64,000 nt of DNA from NCBI RefSeq assembly GCF_000002235.5, contig NW_022145549.1:496001-560000 (forward strand), written 5' to 3'. Below are positions 1 through 11,165 of the stretch, piece by piece (the stretch's first letter is position 1; each line of letters starts with the position of its first letter). The position numbers and the translations under genes were made by a program. Below the pieces are notes generated by a model. That model ran no database searches and was not told where the DNA came from. It worked only from the letters and a program-made list of their open reading frames with translations. Source of the stretch: Strongylocentrotus purpuratus. Taxonomy: Eukaryota > Echinodermata > Echinoidea > Camarodonta > Strongylocentrotidae.

Positions 1-77
1 GTGATAATATAAAACATATCGGTCAAAGATTTCTTATAAACTGTGGTTTTGTTTTCTGTTTGCAAGTTCCACTTATG

Positions 78-603
78 ATTAATAAAAAGGACAATAAGTA
101 CAACAAAATCCTTGTACGATCCAAGGAGCTCCATTCCCTAATCACGAAGGCAGGGGCCTCACTAATGCCTGTTGTCATCCTGTTGAATGGAGCGATTGAT
201 TTGGTCTTTGCCAAGGAAGAACTTGCAGAGTCCGGGGGCATGGGCAAAAGGAAAAATAACAAGGCGCCCCTGGACTCTGCAAAAGTTGAAGCAGTGCAAG
301 GTATGTCAGCATGTTCTAATATATCATACAAAGTGAACCTATTTGATCAGTTAGAGCCTTTCCTATTTTACAAGTAGTGTACCAAAGTTGTCAGAATGTC
401 TGCTTCCATATTGAATCATTCAACATATCTGTCAGTTTATCCAGAAACTTTCATTTTATCTTGCAGAATTCGTCTTAGCCTTGTCAAAGAAGAGGGGATA
501 GGCAATGCTAACTCCAGCAGACGTATCCCGAAAGTTTGCATACAAGGTCACAAATGCAAGGAAGGATTTAAAAAAAAAACATTATAAGATAATTAATCAG
601 TAA
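78..603 (+). pseudogene. Decayed BEN-domain gene fragment, two exons
   Basis: BEN domains are DNA- or protein-binding modules of chromatin factors. The first exon reads through VVILLNGAIDLVFAKEEL and a later LDSAKVEAVQ, which resembles the first half of a BEN domain. It stops at a GTATGT donor at 301. A TTGCAG acceptor at 461-466 resumes in the same phase with EFVLALSKKRG, and after a TAG at 499-501 the frame goes on with AMLTPADVSRKFAYKVTNAR, like the second half of the domain. The in-frame stop and the lack of a clear continuation argue for a pseudogene. The preserved intron means it is not a processed copy. The family call rests on my reading of the motif spacing and is moderate. Confidence 0.45.
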
Positions 604-980
604 TTAAAGGTACTATATCCCATTTGCAGCCAACATCAAAATTAAAGTGGTATAATCTTGATTGTTTGTTTTTTCTCAGCTGTCTATCTCATGACTTGTT
701 TTCAGGGAATGAAAGTCCAAACTGGAGAAGAAGTTGGAGACTCCGAAGCCCCGAAGTCAAAAGAAACAAGATAGATAATGTGGTATCATCAGAGAGACCA
801 AAAAGACATGTGATTATGATTTTCTTAAGTCAAGACAATCATTAATTTGTGAAGCAAAATCCATGAATGCACAAAGTTCAATTAAATTTTTTCTGTGAAT
901 ATAAGTTTATACCCATAACATTGTCAACATTTGATAAAATTTGCTTTATTTTGATAAACAAAACTTTCATTTATTTCAAA

Positions 981-1905
981 CAGGGAATACCAAACCTTGG
1001 TAACACATGTTATATGACGCAACGGCTCAAGTGATTGGAGCCTCCCCATTGGCGCAGAAGTATCCAGGGCAAACAGAGCACAAGATTCCATCATTAGAAA
1101 AAATCCTACAACTGAAGGCAGCAAGAACAAACTGCGGGGTCAAGTAGGCTGTCATGGAGATTAAATAATTGATGCCCAAATACGCCAACAATGAGCAACA
1201 TGACGCCGGGAAATTCCTGCGGGACATCATCACATCATCTTGCCTGCAGTGTGGTGCAGAATGTTCTTTTCGAAAGAGGTATACCTTTCTTTCAGAAAAC
1301 CAGATGAAGGAGCAACAGCAGATGTCCCTTTTTCAGACTCAAGAAGACTTCTGACCAACTACATGAGAATGGAATGGCAGATTATTCCTTTTTTCAGAGG
1401 GTGCAGTTGCCTCTAGCTGCTCCGGTATAACCAGGCCACTATTTTCTGAAAAAGATAACTCACAAAATCTACAACCAGAGGATTTGATAGTTGATGGAGA
1501 CGCATCATTGCCTCCGACTGAAAAACTAAAAAATCAGGCACGGAGCGGACATTTTTTTGTGATTTATACTTGCTTGCTTACCATAGGATATGCTTGTGAA
1601 TATATATTTTTGATCAAGAGGGGTATAAGGAGGGCCGTTGCAAGAATAACTACAAGATCAAGCTTCTTGATCACAATATAATGATGAAGGAGAACCGGGA
1701 ACGTAAATCACTGGAGCTGATCGCAATTATATATACATATTTCTTTCTTTTTCACAATCAGTCCTGTGATAAATGCAAGGAGGCACTAGTAGACAGGACA
1801 GATGAGGCTCCAGAAGTCTACTTGCAACTAATCAGGTTGAAAGACAATTCAGGTGGTTTCCTTTTTCAACATTTCCTCCAAAAGGAACAAGCGATGTCAT
1901 GAGAT
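981..1905 (+). pseudogene. Decayed ubiquitin-specific protease (USP/UCH) fragment
   Basis: USPs are cysteine proteases that remove ubiquitin. After a TTTCAAACAG acceptor the frame reads GIPNLGNTCYM, the Cys-box motif with its catalytic Cys. A frameshift follows (expected ATAQVIGASPLAQKY is in the next frame) and then two stops, at 1145-1147 and 1165-1167. The line resumes with YANNEQHDAGKFLRDII, the QDA-box region, and two CxxC-like pairs. Near 1760 CDKCKEALVDRTDE and VYLQLIRLKDNSG match the zinc-ribbon and core strand of the USP fold. The His box is not visible. It lies directly downstream of the BEN-like exons on the same strand, so both could come from one ancestral gene, but this cannot be shown from sequence alone. 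Confidence 0.55.
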
Positions 1906-2394
1906 CATTGACAGGGATGATGCTGACCGGCCATCATGGAAGAGAGGATGGTATTGATGAGATGTGAAAGATAAGGATGGAGCAGGATGAGGTAAAAGAT
2001 GAGGACAGAGCTGCCAACCTTGTGCGACCAAAAAAGGGAAACATGATGGCAAAAAAAGGGAATTTCAAGCAAAAAAAGGAATTCATTATAACGAAACTTA
2101 CAACCACCCGCAGCACACTTTTAATGCAGAAACGTCCATTCATCATGCTTTTTTCCCTCCATATTAGGACCTATAGTTTATTTACAAGTAACCCCTAGTT
2201 ATTGTTTTAGGAGTATTATCAGCATTTCATTCTTTTTGAGAATATTTTTTCTCTTCAAGTATGTTTTCAAGTATGTTTAAAACTTACGTTTTCTATTGAA
2301 TTTGTGATCAAATCAACATTTTAGGGCAGTTTGATAACGAAAACTTTTCATTGACAGAGTCCAATTACTATTAAATCTTATATAGATTGTTGAA

Positions 2395-4548
2395 ACGCTC
2401 ACAGACATGACGACATCGGAAGATTTTAAACCAGGAAAACTGCTACAGATGCCGTGGGACTACTAGCAGCGATTACTAAGTTTGCATTTGTCACTTGCCT
2501 ATACACTGCTGGGTATCGTCTCGGGTATATAAAATCTGTGGGTTGGAATCTACAAAGGAGGCAGAGAGACATTTCATTGGGCTTGATGCAGGTGAAGATG
2601 GTTGAACAAAGGCTTCAACAGGTGAGTCAAGTCAATTATGTTTATGCATGCATTTAATGATCAAACATTAAAATTGGATATATTATTTTTTCCCTATTTG
2701 CTATAGATGTTTACCAAACTTTTCTGTAATTATTCAACTCCCATTAGATCTGGACCGACTGCTTAGAAAGTAAGCACCGTGAGATGTACGAGGCAGCATA
2801 CACGTTGGGGAATGAGGCCGGCATTCGTCCTGCAAAACCAAGGGTGCATATCAATTCCTTCGCACTCCTTTTGGGTGATCAACCGACCCGCGCGCATTTT
2901 ATATTACATGACATATTGTAAAATTCTCGACATCTTTTTACACTTTTCTTTACCATTAAAAATCGAAATTGAGTATAATATCCTCAATCGAGATATGAGA
3001 AGAAGGAAACATTTCCTTTACATTCTATGTAAAACCATGCCCTTACTTGAAAAAAAACCTCCGTCATTTTGACGTTAAACTTTACAATCCATTCCACTTT
3101 TTTTACTTTCTCATACATAATGTCCATTGATCGGCCGCACTGAGCTCGATTGCCTTTCAATATACCAATCTTCGACTTTGCAGCAACGCGTTTTGCGTCA
3201 AATGTGTAAATCCTCAATCCCAGACAATGACATATGATATAAGCTTTTCATACTTACAGCTAATTTTGATTGGTTCATTTTTAGCCCCGTCAATTTTCAT
3301 GTCAAATCATGCTTCATGTCCCATTTTAGAAGCCCGACCCTGGGTTTTGTGCCAGCTAGCCGTGTATGCATACATGTACGTAATGCTATGCATACACATA
3401 TAACTGAACATGCATAAGTACAGTACATGTACACACGCAGCGCAGCGCGTACGAGCGTACTGCACTACATTATACATCTTACTTTTCTGAACTCGAGAGT
3501 CTTTACTGCAACCTTTTGACCGGGCATTTTGACTCTTTTTTGGTAAGTGAAAATATTACAAATATATGTTTACATAAAAATTAATATTTTTTTAATTTTG
3601 ACCTATCATTTGCTTTGCCTGAAAGTATTTGAAAATAAGATAAATGGAGTAGTACTAACTTGTTAAAAAGTTCAGACTAATCCCGACCAGCGCAGCAGCA
3701 CAACGTAGTTTGTATATCAAATCTACTGTAGATGTGGACGGAGAAAGAGCGAATTGGTGTTCTTGACTTTGTCTTTGTTTTAGATCTTTTCTTCGAAGAG
3801 TTTGATTCTAGCAATGAAATTAAGCTAATTTTAGTAAAGTATGTAAATATGTGATGCTCTTCATGACATTATCACTTCATATACCATTGAGATTTGGGAT
3901 CATTTACTGTACAAAAAAAATGTATAGACTATATCTGAGATTGAGAAATCTAAAAAATTAGATATGAAGCAGCATCGGCCATTTCATTGGGTCAGTACCA
4001 TTATGAAAATAGGGGAACAATGAGTGGGATGGGTTTAGTGCCGTCACAATAAACTTGCGCATTACACGCGTACGTATAATTAGAGCAATTTATGCACCCC
4101 CAAGAAATAATGAACACGGCCCGACCTCTCTACACACAGAACTGCACAGATACCGCACAGTCCGGTCAAGGCGGTACGCGTAGCGTTAAACTGCCAAATT
4201 TACAGAAATTGTGAGGAGCGCTTTTGCTATGAAAGGAATTGATATGTGTGGGCGTCAAAAACACAAACCAAATTCTAGGGCAGTAGATGACTGTGGAGCC
4301 TAGGAATACCACAGGGTGAATCTGACCATTCCATTTGTGGATCATCTCTCATCAGAATTTTCATCAAGAGTCGGTTGAGGACAACTATGAGTGAGGAACA
4401 ACTCAACGGGTTATCTCAAATGCTTGTACACAGACCAACACCCATCGATGTCAACATGGTTATTCAGACCTTTGCCCTTAAAAACAAGTGTAAGATGTGG
4501 CGTGCATCTGTGTTCGATGACCCCAATGACGTTTAGAAATACCAGGTA
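2395..4548 (+). pseudogene. Broken hAT-like transposase (THAP0/ZMYM1-like, with hAT C-terminal dimerisation part)
   Basis: Several pieces fall in order on the plus strand and match the hAT-derived family that includes 52-kDa-repressor/ZMYM1-like proteins. 2448-2620 reads GLLAAITKFAFVTCLYTAGY and then DISLGLMQVKMVEQRLQQ before a GTGAG donor. 2748-2840 follows a TTAG acceptor and reads MYEAAYTLGNEAGIRPAKPR. 4317-4378 reads LTIPFVDHLSSEFSSRVG then a stop. 4388-4548 reads EEQLNGLSQMLVHRPTPIDV then VNMVIQTFALKNKC, which resembles the hAT C-terminal dimer region. The middle of the enzyme is missing or diverged. Transposase function is lost. No terminal inverted repeats were identified. Confidence 0.5.
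2860..4310. other. No gene recognised between hAT-like pieces
   Basis: AT-rich sequence with short GCGC-containing stretches near 3430-3460 and TACATGTAC motifs. Short open frames only; nothing that matches a known family. It may be decayed body or intron of the hAT-like gene. Confidence 0.4.
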
Positions 4549-4859
4549 GGGGTAGCTTCAGACAGCCAGTTTCAAAAACTACGAAACTAGACCTCAACAA
4601 AAATTAAGTGACATTTAAAAAAAAAATCTGAAACGAGCACAAAATAATACCGGTAGTTGGTCTTATTTTTGGTGTATTTTGTAGATTCTTAGCAACATAC
4701 ATAACACTTTTGTTGGCAGCATGAACCCCCAGGTTCTAATCTTAGCAACAGGCATGGCAGTGTCTCAACTCAGGAACTGTGATCTCCACAGATGAACTGT
4801 TTACAAGGTAATCCACAAGTACACCTCCCCAGAAAAAAATAATGAAATATTAAGACAAT

Positions 4860-5590
4860 GTGAATTTACAAAGATGATCACCGTTTTAAAGGGAAAGGAC
4901 ACTGTTTTGCAGGGTCAAAGTCAAAAGTTATGAGACTATGCTTGTTTTGTGGGAGAGAGAGAGATTGCCATACAAAAATAGAAATGGATGGGTCTTGCTC
5001 ATTTGGTAGATATGTTTGTGAGAATAAAGACCAATTCAGAATTTCTGATTACTGAAAGTATATTTCAAGCCTTATTATTTCACTAATGCATAGAGTAAAG
5101 GAGGTTTTTGGGGGCCACTTAAGCATTTTTTGTACATTTTACTTTAGTAAATAGAAACAATTAAATTTTTATGACATAAAGTGTTGATACATATTCTTCC
5201 TTAATAAATAGTATATTCAACTTACTACGACAAGACACATTTCCATGGCAACAACGATAATTGCAAAAGCTTTCCGGGAGGTATTTTTCGTCCGTGACAT
5301 TTATGCGCCATGTATGAGACATGCTGTTGTGTAACAAACAAATTAAAAAGGTAATCTGAAAATGATATCTATTGTTGATGTGAATATTTTTATGATATAT
5401 AATCTGAAATGATATCTATTGTTGATGTGAATATTTTTATGATATATAATATATGCACATTCCTAAAGTATAAGTCATTTCCATGACAACAGGAATAATT
5501 GAAAAAAGCTTGTCAGGAGGTAGTTTTTGGCCAGCGGGGGTCGTTTAATTAATGCGCGATGTATGAGACCTGGAAGTGACATTACTTATG
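4860..5590. repeat. Repeat-rich spacer with a 49-bp tandem duplication
   Basis: A unit reading AATCTGAAATGATATCTATT and onward to GATATAT occurs twice back to back at 5353-5450. Two diverged copies of another segment (TTTCCATGGCAACAACGATA-like) lie at 5238-5320 and 5477-5575, so the whole stretch looks like a partial internal duplication. No coding sequence is supported. Confidence 0.55.
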
Positions 5591-6240
5591 CCGTTGTGTG
5601 CTACTTCTTGTAGACGGCCACAGGAGCCATCTATCGCTCGAGGTGGCCGAGCTGTGCTTGGAAAACAAGATAATACTCTGTTTTCCAGCACATGCCTTGC
5701 ACGTAATCCAACCGTGTGACTTGAGCCTCTTCAAGTCACACGGTTGGATTACATGTGAAGCTCCTGAAGGCACTTACATAGGACGCTCCCCCTCCGGCTG
5801 GATGAACAGCGAGTTTTTTGTGGTTATATTGCCAACTGTTTTATTCCCTTCCTCAAACAGAAGGGGGTTACTCTCCCAATCCTGCTCCTTGTAGACGGCC
5901 ACAGGAGCCATCTATTTCTCGAGATGGCTGAGCTGTGCCTGGAAAACAGGATTATTCTATACTGTTTTCCAGCACATGCTTCACATGTGCTCCAACCGTG
6001 TGACTTAAGCCTGTTTAAGTCCCTGAAGGCAAAGTGGGCAGCCACCGAGAGGTCCCACAGGATGCACCATGAGGATGCTTCAGTCACCAAACTCACATTC
6101 GCACGAGGAGAGGAGACAACATCCGACCCCATGATTGCTTGGAGTGGGATGCTGAGAAGGCAATATCTAGAGCGGAATGGAGGACATTGTGAGAGGGCAG
6201 GATGGAAGACGAGGATTGGGGGTTGGTCAAATCCGTAAAC
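5590..6240 (+). pseudogene. Pogo/Tigger-type transposase fragment, duplicated
   Basis: Tc1/mariner-superfamily DDE transposases of the pogo/Tigger branch carry LLVDGHxSHL and PCDxxxFxxLK blocks. The first copy (5598-5760) reads LLVDGHRSHLSLEVAELC, then FPAHALHVIQPCDLSLFKS. A second copy (5886-6150) repeats LLVDGHRSHLFLEMAELC and FPAHASHVLQPCDLSLFKS and continues further. Only the second half of the DDE domain is present, and the first copy runs into an inverted copy of its own sequence (5703-5752). Surrounding frames are closed. This is a dead transposon remnant. Confidence 0.7.
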
Positions 6241-6394
6241 ATGTGAGGAGGCTCACTGAACAAGAAGTCAGAACAGATATTAGCAAACTAGTCGTGAAGG
6301 AGCATGATAATTTATGTGACATAAATTAATTCACATAAATTATGTGAAAGCTGTACAGATGCCAGTTCAAGGAGCTTGGTCGGCATAGGAAGGA

Positions 6395-6890
6395 GTGCAG
6401 CAAAAGAAGCTGTCCTGGAGGAATCTGTTTGATACCAGCCCTTTATTGCTACAATTCATGATTGGTTCGGCATATGCCACTGTAGCATCAACATCAAAAC
6501 TGAAGCCTTGGGGATTAAGTGAAGACGATGCTTGCAAGCTTCGTCAACAGAGAGCAACGACTACACATATTCTTGCTGGCTGCTTGACAGGTCTCCAACA
6601 AGGCCGGTACACTTGGCGTCACAACCATGTACTGGGTACCACTGGGGATGTTTTGAAGACGAGGATAATAGTACACAACCAAAAGCCGACCCGAACACAA
6701 GCATCCTATATAAATTTCGTCAGGGAAGAAGAGACTGGAAATGGATCAGGCAGATATTCTACAGGAATGCAGAGGACTTGCCTTGATGGAGCCAGCGATT
6801 GGAACATTCAAATCGACTTGGGGGGAGAAGTTAATTTTTCCTCCATCCATTGTCGTGACAGATTTGCGGCGTATATAATGTCGTAAGTTG
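6395..6890 (+). pseudogene. Decayed retroelement C-terminal region
   Basis: The frame reads SWRNLFDTSP, WGLSEDDACKL, THILAGCLTGLQQGRYTWRH and then DWNIQIDLGG. This order (WGL, a Cys, H-x-L-x-GC, QGRYTWRH, then a DLGG/FPPSIVVTDLR block) is what I recognise from the region downstream of the reverse transcriptase in retroelement polyproteins of marine invertebrates. No reverse transcriptase motif is seen upstream, and the remnant is broken. Whether it is a LINE or another class of retroelement cannot be told from this piece. Confidence 0.45.
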
Positions 6891-7152
6891 GTCCCCCACT
6901 TGAAAGAGGGTAAATCTTCTGGAGCTGATGGTACCTGATGAGGCAAATATGGATCCAAAGTGCTTAAATTCCACGAAGTGGTACCCACTAACGATTGGAG
7001 CCCTTGCCTGAGGACTCCTTGGTTGAAGGGGAACCAGCTCAAAAAGATCAAGGTTCCCAAGGAGATCAAGAGCAAGAGTGCTATCATTAAAGGAAAAGAA
7101 ATACTGGTAAAGCATACATCAGTGAGAAGATGAGAAAACTAATGCCGAGGTC

Positions 7153-7396
7153 CGAGGTCCGCAAATTGGACAGCAGACGAGAAGAATTATCTTGTCCAAC
7201 TTGTTTCAGAGAAAATAAGTGTAGTGGAATCTAAGAGAAACGAATACGAAACGGTTTCCCAAAAATCAAGTGTTTGGGAAGAAATTTCTCAGGAGTTTAA
7301 TGCTCGATACGGACGGAAAGGGGGGAGGGGGGCTAAATCCTGTTTGGAGCAATGGAAACGAATGAAACAAATAGCGAAGACGGAATGGAGTCAGTG
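7153..7396 (+). pseudogene. Myb/SANT-like DNA-binding domain, copy 1
   Basis: The frame reads NWTADEKNYLVQLVSEKISV, then VWEEISQEFNARYG, then CLEQWKRMKQIAKTEW. The spaced tryptophans and the KxxWExI...RxxxQxxxxWKxxK pattern fit the Myb/SANT-like domain found in FSBP-type proteins and PIF/Harbinger companion proteins. The coiled-coil half present in copies 2 and 3 is absent here, because unrelated sequence follows. It shares long runs of near-identity with 8505-8740 and 9170-9330, so it arose by local duplication. Confidence 0.6.
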
Positions 7397-7413
7397 AGAA
7401 GACCAGAAAGCTG

Positions 7414-8468
7414 ATGCCTGCGCGTGGGAAAACATATGACACCCACATGTACAGTGTTGAAGAAGATGTGACTCCAGAGTTTTCCTGTGCATCATACAAT
7501 AAAGAAAGGGTCAAAATCCGCTCCTCCTTCTTCGATCTCAACAATCTTCAGAAGCAAAGAGAATGGATAGCAAGACATTTCAACGCAACAATGACAGATA
7601 CAAATGGACAAGCCAGAAAACAGAGGCAATATGGAATGGTCTTGGAGAGTGCATCAAAAAAGAAGTGGTTCCAGGAAAAGACGTGTGTCTCCAGCGCCAA
7701 ACAAAAATCCTATACTAGAAGGAAGCTTTCAGAGTATGGGACATGTGAATATCATAGGGGTACACAGAATCAGAAGGAAGATCTTGCAACCGACTACGCA
7801 AATCGTATCAAGGAGAAAAACACAGTGAGGGAGAAGAAGAAAAAAGCTAAGGAAAGAGCTAAGGAAAGAGCTAAGGAAAGAGCTAAGGAAAGAGCTAAAG
7901 AAAGAGCAAAGGAAAGAGCTAAGAAAAGAGCTAAGGAAAGAGCTAAGGAAAGAGCTAAGGAAAGAGCTTGTACAGATCCAACCTTCAACGCTGCTGTTTT
8001 TGACCTACGGCAAGTCATCTACATCCCAAATTCTGCCTGCTCTGAGCTTTTTTTACAAATGTAGATTAGCCAATTACTATTTCACCGTTTTCAGTCGTGG
8101 TACCAAGGAAGGAACTAGCTACCTATTGCATGAAGGGCAAACCAAACTCGGATCTTGTGAAATTGGTTCATACATACTTTCATATCTGTTTGGTCTCGAT
8201 AACAATGGCATTGAAGAAGTAAGATATATTTGCCGATGGTTGCCCTGGACAGAATAAGAATTCTATTCTGCACAGTACGATGTTGACCTTCATAGAAAGG
8301 GCAAAGTGTATCAACAGCATCAAACAATACTTCTTTGGAGTTGGACAGGGGCAGTCGGAGAGAGACTCTATGCATAGTGTCATAGAAAGAGCTATCCAGC
8401 AGGTGGGAGAGATGATGTTACCAGCCCGGCTTGCCTGCATGTGTAGCATGGCAAGAACTCATCCCTAA
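7414..8468 (+). pseudogene. Transposase-like gene (DUF7869-like), broken, with AKER repeat
   Basis: The N-terminal frame (216 codons) contains VRSSFFDLNNLQKQREWIA-like blocks, then an (AKER)n run, then PTFNAAVFDLRQVIYIPN. The next frames give FYKCRLANYYFTVF, LLHEGQTKLGSCEIGSYI and DGCPGQNKNS, then QSERDSMHSVIERA. This order (YKRxLxxYNFTV, HEGQ, GSxEIxS, DxCxGQNKN, DSMHSxIE) is typical of a large invertebrate family of transposase-like proteins with an RNase-H-like core, which I associate with DUF7869. The pieces are in at least two frames, so it is not functional as it stands. The family name is less certain than the relationship. Confidence 0.5.
7842..7970 (+). repeat. 12-bp minisatellite AAGGAAAGAGCT in a coding frame
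   Basis: About ten near-perfect copies of a 12-bp unit encode Ala-Lys-Glu-Arg repeats inside the transposase-like frame. Point variants (GCAAAGGAAAGA, AAGAAAAGAGCT) mark individual units. It would form a charged helix if translated. Confidence 0.85.
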
Positions 8469-8508
8469 CCTTACGTGGCCATTACAGTGAAGAGTTCTGA
8501 AGTTATGG

Positions 8509-9165
8509 ATTGGAAGACATACAGCCAAAGGAATTATCTTGTTTCAGAGAAAATAAGTGTAGTGGAATCTAAGAGGAACGATTACGAAACGGTTTTGCGC
8601 AAATCAAGTGTCTGGGAAGAAATTTCTCAGAAGTTTCATGCCCAATACGGACGGCAAGGGGGGGGCTAAATCCTGTTTGGACCAATGGAAGCGATTGAAA
8701 CAAATAGTGAAGACGGAATGAAGTCAGTATAGACAGGATGTGATGGAAACTGGACGAGGTCAAGTTGAGAAAAAAATCTCTCAGTTGACCTCGATCCTGC
8801 GGGATATCATCCCGAATGAGTTTAAACAAATTCATAACCCATTCGACGACGATGCAACTCTGACGAAATTACAAAACGATGAGGCAGTGTCTGCCCTCGA
8901 GTACAAATGCAGGAAACAGCAACGCTCAGAAAGTATTCCACTCAAGTCATATTCTAGAGGTTTTTACAGTGGCCCTGCTCAGTCAGCGTCTGCAAAGAAA
9001 GATCATGCATACGATGAATACTTGGCCCAGGAAAGAGAGGAGATCAAGGAAGAGCGCAAGAAATTTCTGCTCGAAAAAGGAAAATTCCAACTAGAAAAAC
9101 TATTGATCATTTTGCAAATACAGAAATTACAGATGGACATGGATGAAAAAAAAGAGAAACGATAA
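8509..9165 (+). pseudogene. Myb/SANT-like coiled-coil gene, copy 2
   Basis: An N-terminal Myb/SANT-like block (YLVSEKISVVESKRND, VWEEISQKFHAQYG, CLDQWKRLKQIV) is interrupted by a TAA/TGA-type break at 8667-8669 and another stop near 8718. It is followed by an open frame of 141 codons (8740-9165): ILRDIIPNEFKQIHNPFDDD, then ALEYKCRKQQRSESIPLKSY, and a charged coiled coil starting at about residue 85 (YDEYLAQEREEIKEERKKF). This layout, DNA-binding domain then helical tail, is usual for FSBP-like/transposon-derived regulators. It is one of three tandem copies, 7.15-9.73 kb. Confidence 0.6.
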
Positions 9166-9731
9166 CGAAAGAGTTTCCCGGAAAATCAAGTGCCTGGGAA
9201 GAAATTTCTCAGAAGTTTCATGCCCGATACGGACGGCAAGGGTGGGAGGCAAAATCCTGTATGGAGCAATGGAAGCGATTGAAACAAATAGCGAAGACGG
9301 AATGGAGTCATTACAGCCAGGATGTGTTGAAAACTGGAGGAGGTCAAGTGGAGAAAAAAACCTCAGTTGACCTCGATCCTGTGGGACATCATCCCGAATG
9401 AATTTAAACAAATACACAATCCTTATGACGACGATGCGTCGGTGACGCAACACAACGATGAAGCAGTGTCTGCCCTCGAGTACCCATGCAGGAGACAACA
9501 ATGCTCAGAAAGTGTTCCACTCAAGTCATCTTCTTCTAAGAGGTTTCGCTGTGGCCCTGCTTCGTCAGCGACTGCAAGTAGGAAAAATGTATACGATGAG
9601 TACTTTGCAGAGGAAAGAGAGAAAATCAAGGAAGAGCGCGAGAAATTTGTACTCGAAAAAGGAAAATTCCAACTAGAAAAGCAATTAATCAAGTTGAAAA
9701 TACAGATGGAAATGGATGAAAAGAAATGCTA
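9163..9731 (+). pseudogene. Myb/SANT-like coiled-coil gene, copy 3
   Basis: The Myb/SANT block starts late in the domain (SRKSSAWEEISQKFHARYG, CMEQWKRLKQIAKTEWSHY) and abuts copy 2 directly. After a frame change near 9365 a 121-codon frame reads ILWDIIPNEFKQIHNPYDDD, ALEYPCRRQQCSESVPLKSS and the coiled coil YDEYFAEEREKIKEEREKF, ending at 9730. Of the three copies it keeps the best coiled-coil tail. The frame change means that no full-length product is predicted. Confidence 0.6.
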
Positions 9732-9734
9732 GGT

Positions 9735-10230
9735 CGATGATTTTGAACTCTAACTCTAGGTTCATCCTTGCAAATGTGGCATCATTTATATTTGAGGGAA
9801 ATCCCATCAAGAAAGTAAGCAAATAAGATGTGACAGCACATGATTGAAACGACAGCCCCGAAAAACATGTGAGACACAGCAGCAGGAAAGTAACTGTTGA
9901 AGAATGGAAATGCCCTCAAAACCTGGAAATGACCAAAACATGAAGGTGTAAAACTCAATCGCACTTTATCCTATAAGAAGCACATCGAGAAGACAATAGG
10001 AACACTTTTTCTATCAGGTATGTTAACTGATCAGTGACTACCAGAAAAGTCAAGTTTGACCGCGAGTAAGTCCTTTGAAAATCACGAAGGCCTGATTTTA
10101 AGTTATACGAACGAGGAATACAAACATGGTAGCATACTCATTTCTGGCATGGATGAAGCCCAGGGTGGGAAGGTGAACATGAATTAAGCGTGCTCGTTTC
10201 AACGACAGATAGGGATACATGAGTGATTTA
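9735..10230. other. No gene recognised
   Basis: Unassigned spacer between the Myb/SANT cluster and the 180-bp tandem repeats. No family motifs, no terminal inverted repeats found. Confidence 0.4.
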
Positions 10231-10231
10231 T

Positions 10232-11050
10232 CAACGTCACTGCAGGGGCACCAGAGGTGTATAAATATAATTTGTTTGAATGGTCTTTTTAGTGGATGAT
10301 AATGTCAAAGTAGCTGCCTGGCTATCTACTGAAGAGAGCATACTGTACGGCAGACATGGAAGATCACTTAAGCTTAGTTACAAGTAACATTAACTCTTAA
10401 GCTGCCCCCATGCAATTCACCCAGTGCCACAGTGCTAATCCCTATTGTGCCAGCCACTAATCCCATGTGTGCCAAGTTAATTTAGGGTACCAGGTAGGTT
10501 CAATTAGCGTGTGTACTAATATGCACGAAACGTGTACGTGGTACGCGAGTGAATGAGAGTTTATGTGTGCATGGCAAGCCACCAGAAACCCGATTATGTG
10601 AGCGTGGCACGCCAGCGCATACATGGAACAGTGTTCTTGGCACGATATGAGTTAATGCACTATGGCATTAGAGAGGATCGCCAAGGGCACCAAAGGTGTA
10701 TAAATATAATATGTTTCAATGGTCTCTTTAGTGGGTAGTAATGTTGAAGCAGCTGCCGAGCTATCTAATGAAGATAGCATACTGTACGGCAGACATGGTA
10801 GGTAACATAAGCTTAGTTACAAGTAACATTAATGCGCTATGGCATTGGAGAGGATAGCCAGGGGCACCAGAGGGGTAAAAATATTATATTTTTGAATGGT
10901 CTCTTTAGTTGATGGTAATGTCAAAGTAGCTGCCTATCTATCTAATGAAGATAGCATACTGTACGGCAGACATGGTAGATCACTTAAGCTTTAATAGTTA
11001 CAAGTAACATTAATGCGCTATGGCATTAGAGAGGATCGTATGAGAGTCAC
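10232..11050. repeat. About 180-bp tandem/dispersed repeat, 3-4 units
   Basis: The segment GGGGCACCAGAGGTGTATAA through GCATACTGTACGGCAGACAT to GTTACAAGTAACATTAATGC occurs at about 10246-10394, 10652-10830 and 10831-11012, with a truncated start at 11012-11040. The last two full units are directly adjacent. Each unit ends in a small palindrome, TTACAAGTAA. No coding potential. Confidence 0.7.
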
Positions 11051-11165
11051 AGATATGTGAGCAGCTATGGCTGTACAAGTTTGGTAGTAACATGTCCCCT
11101 GCTTGCCTAGCATATGTTGATATCTACTTAAGATAGCATATGGAACAAAAAGATAAATATGTACA

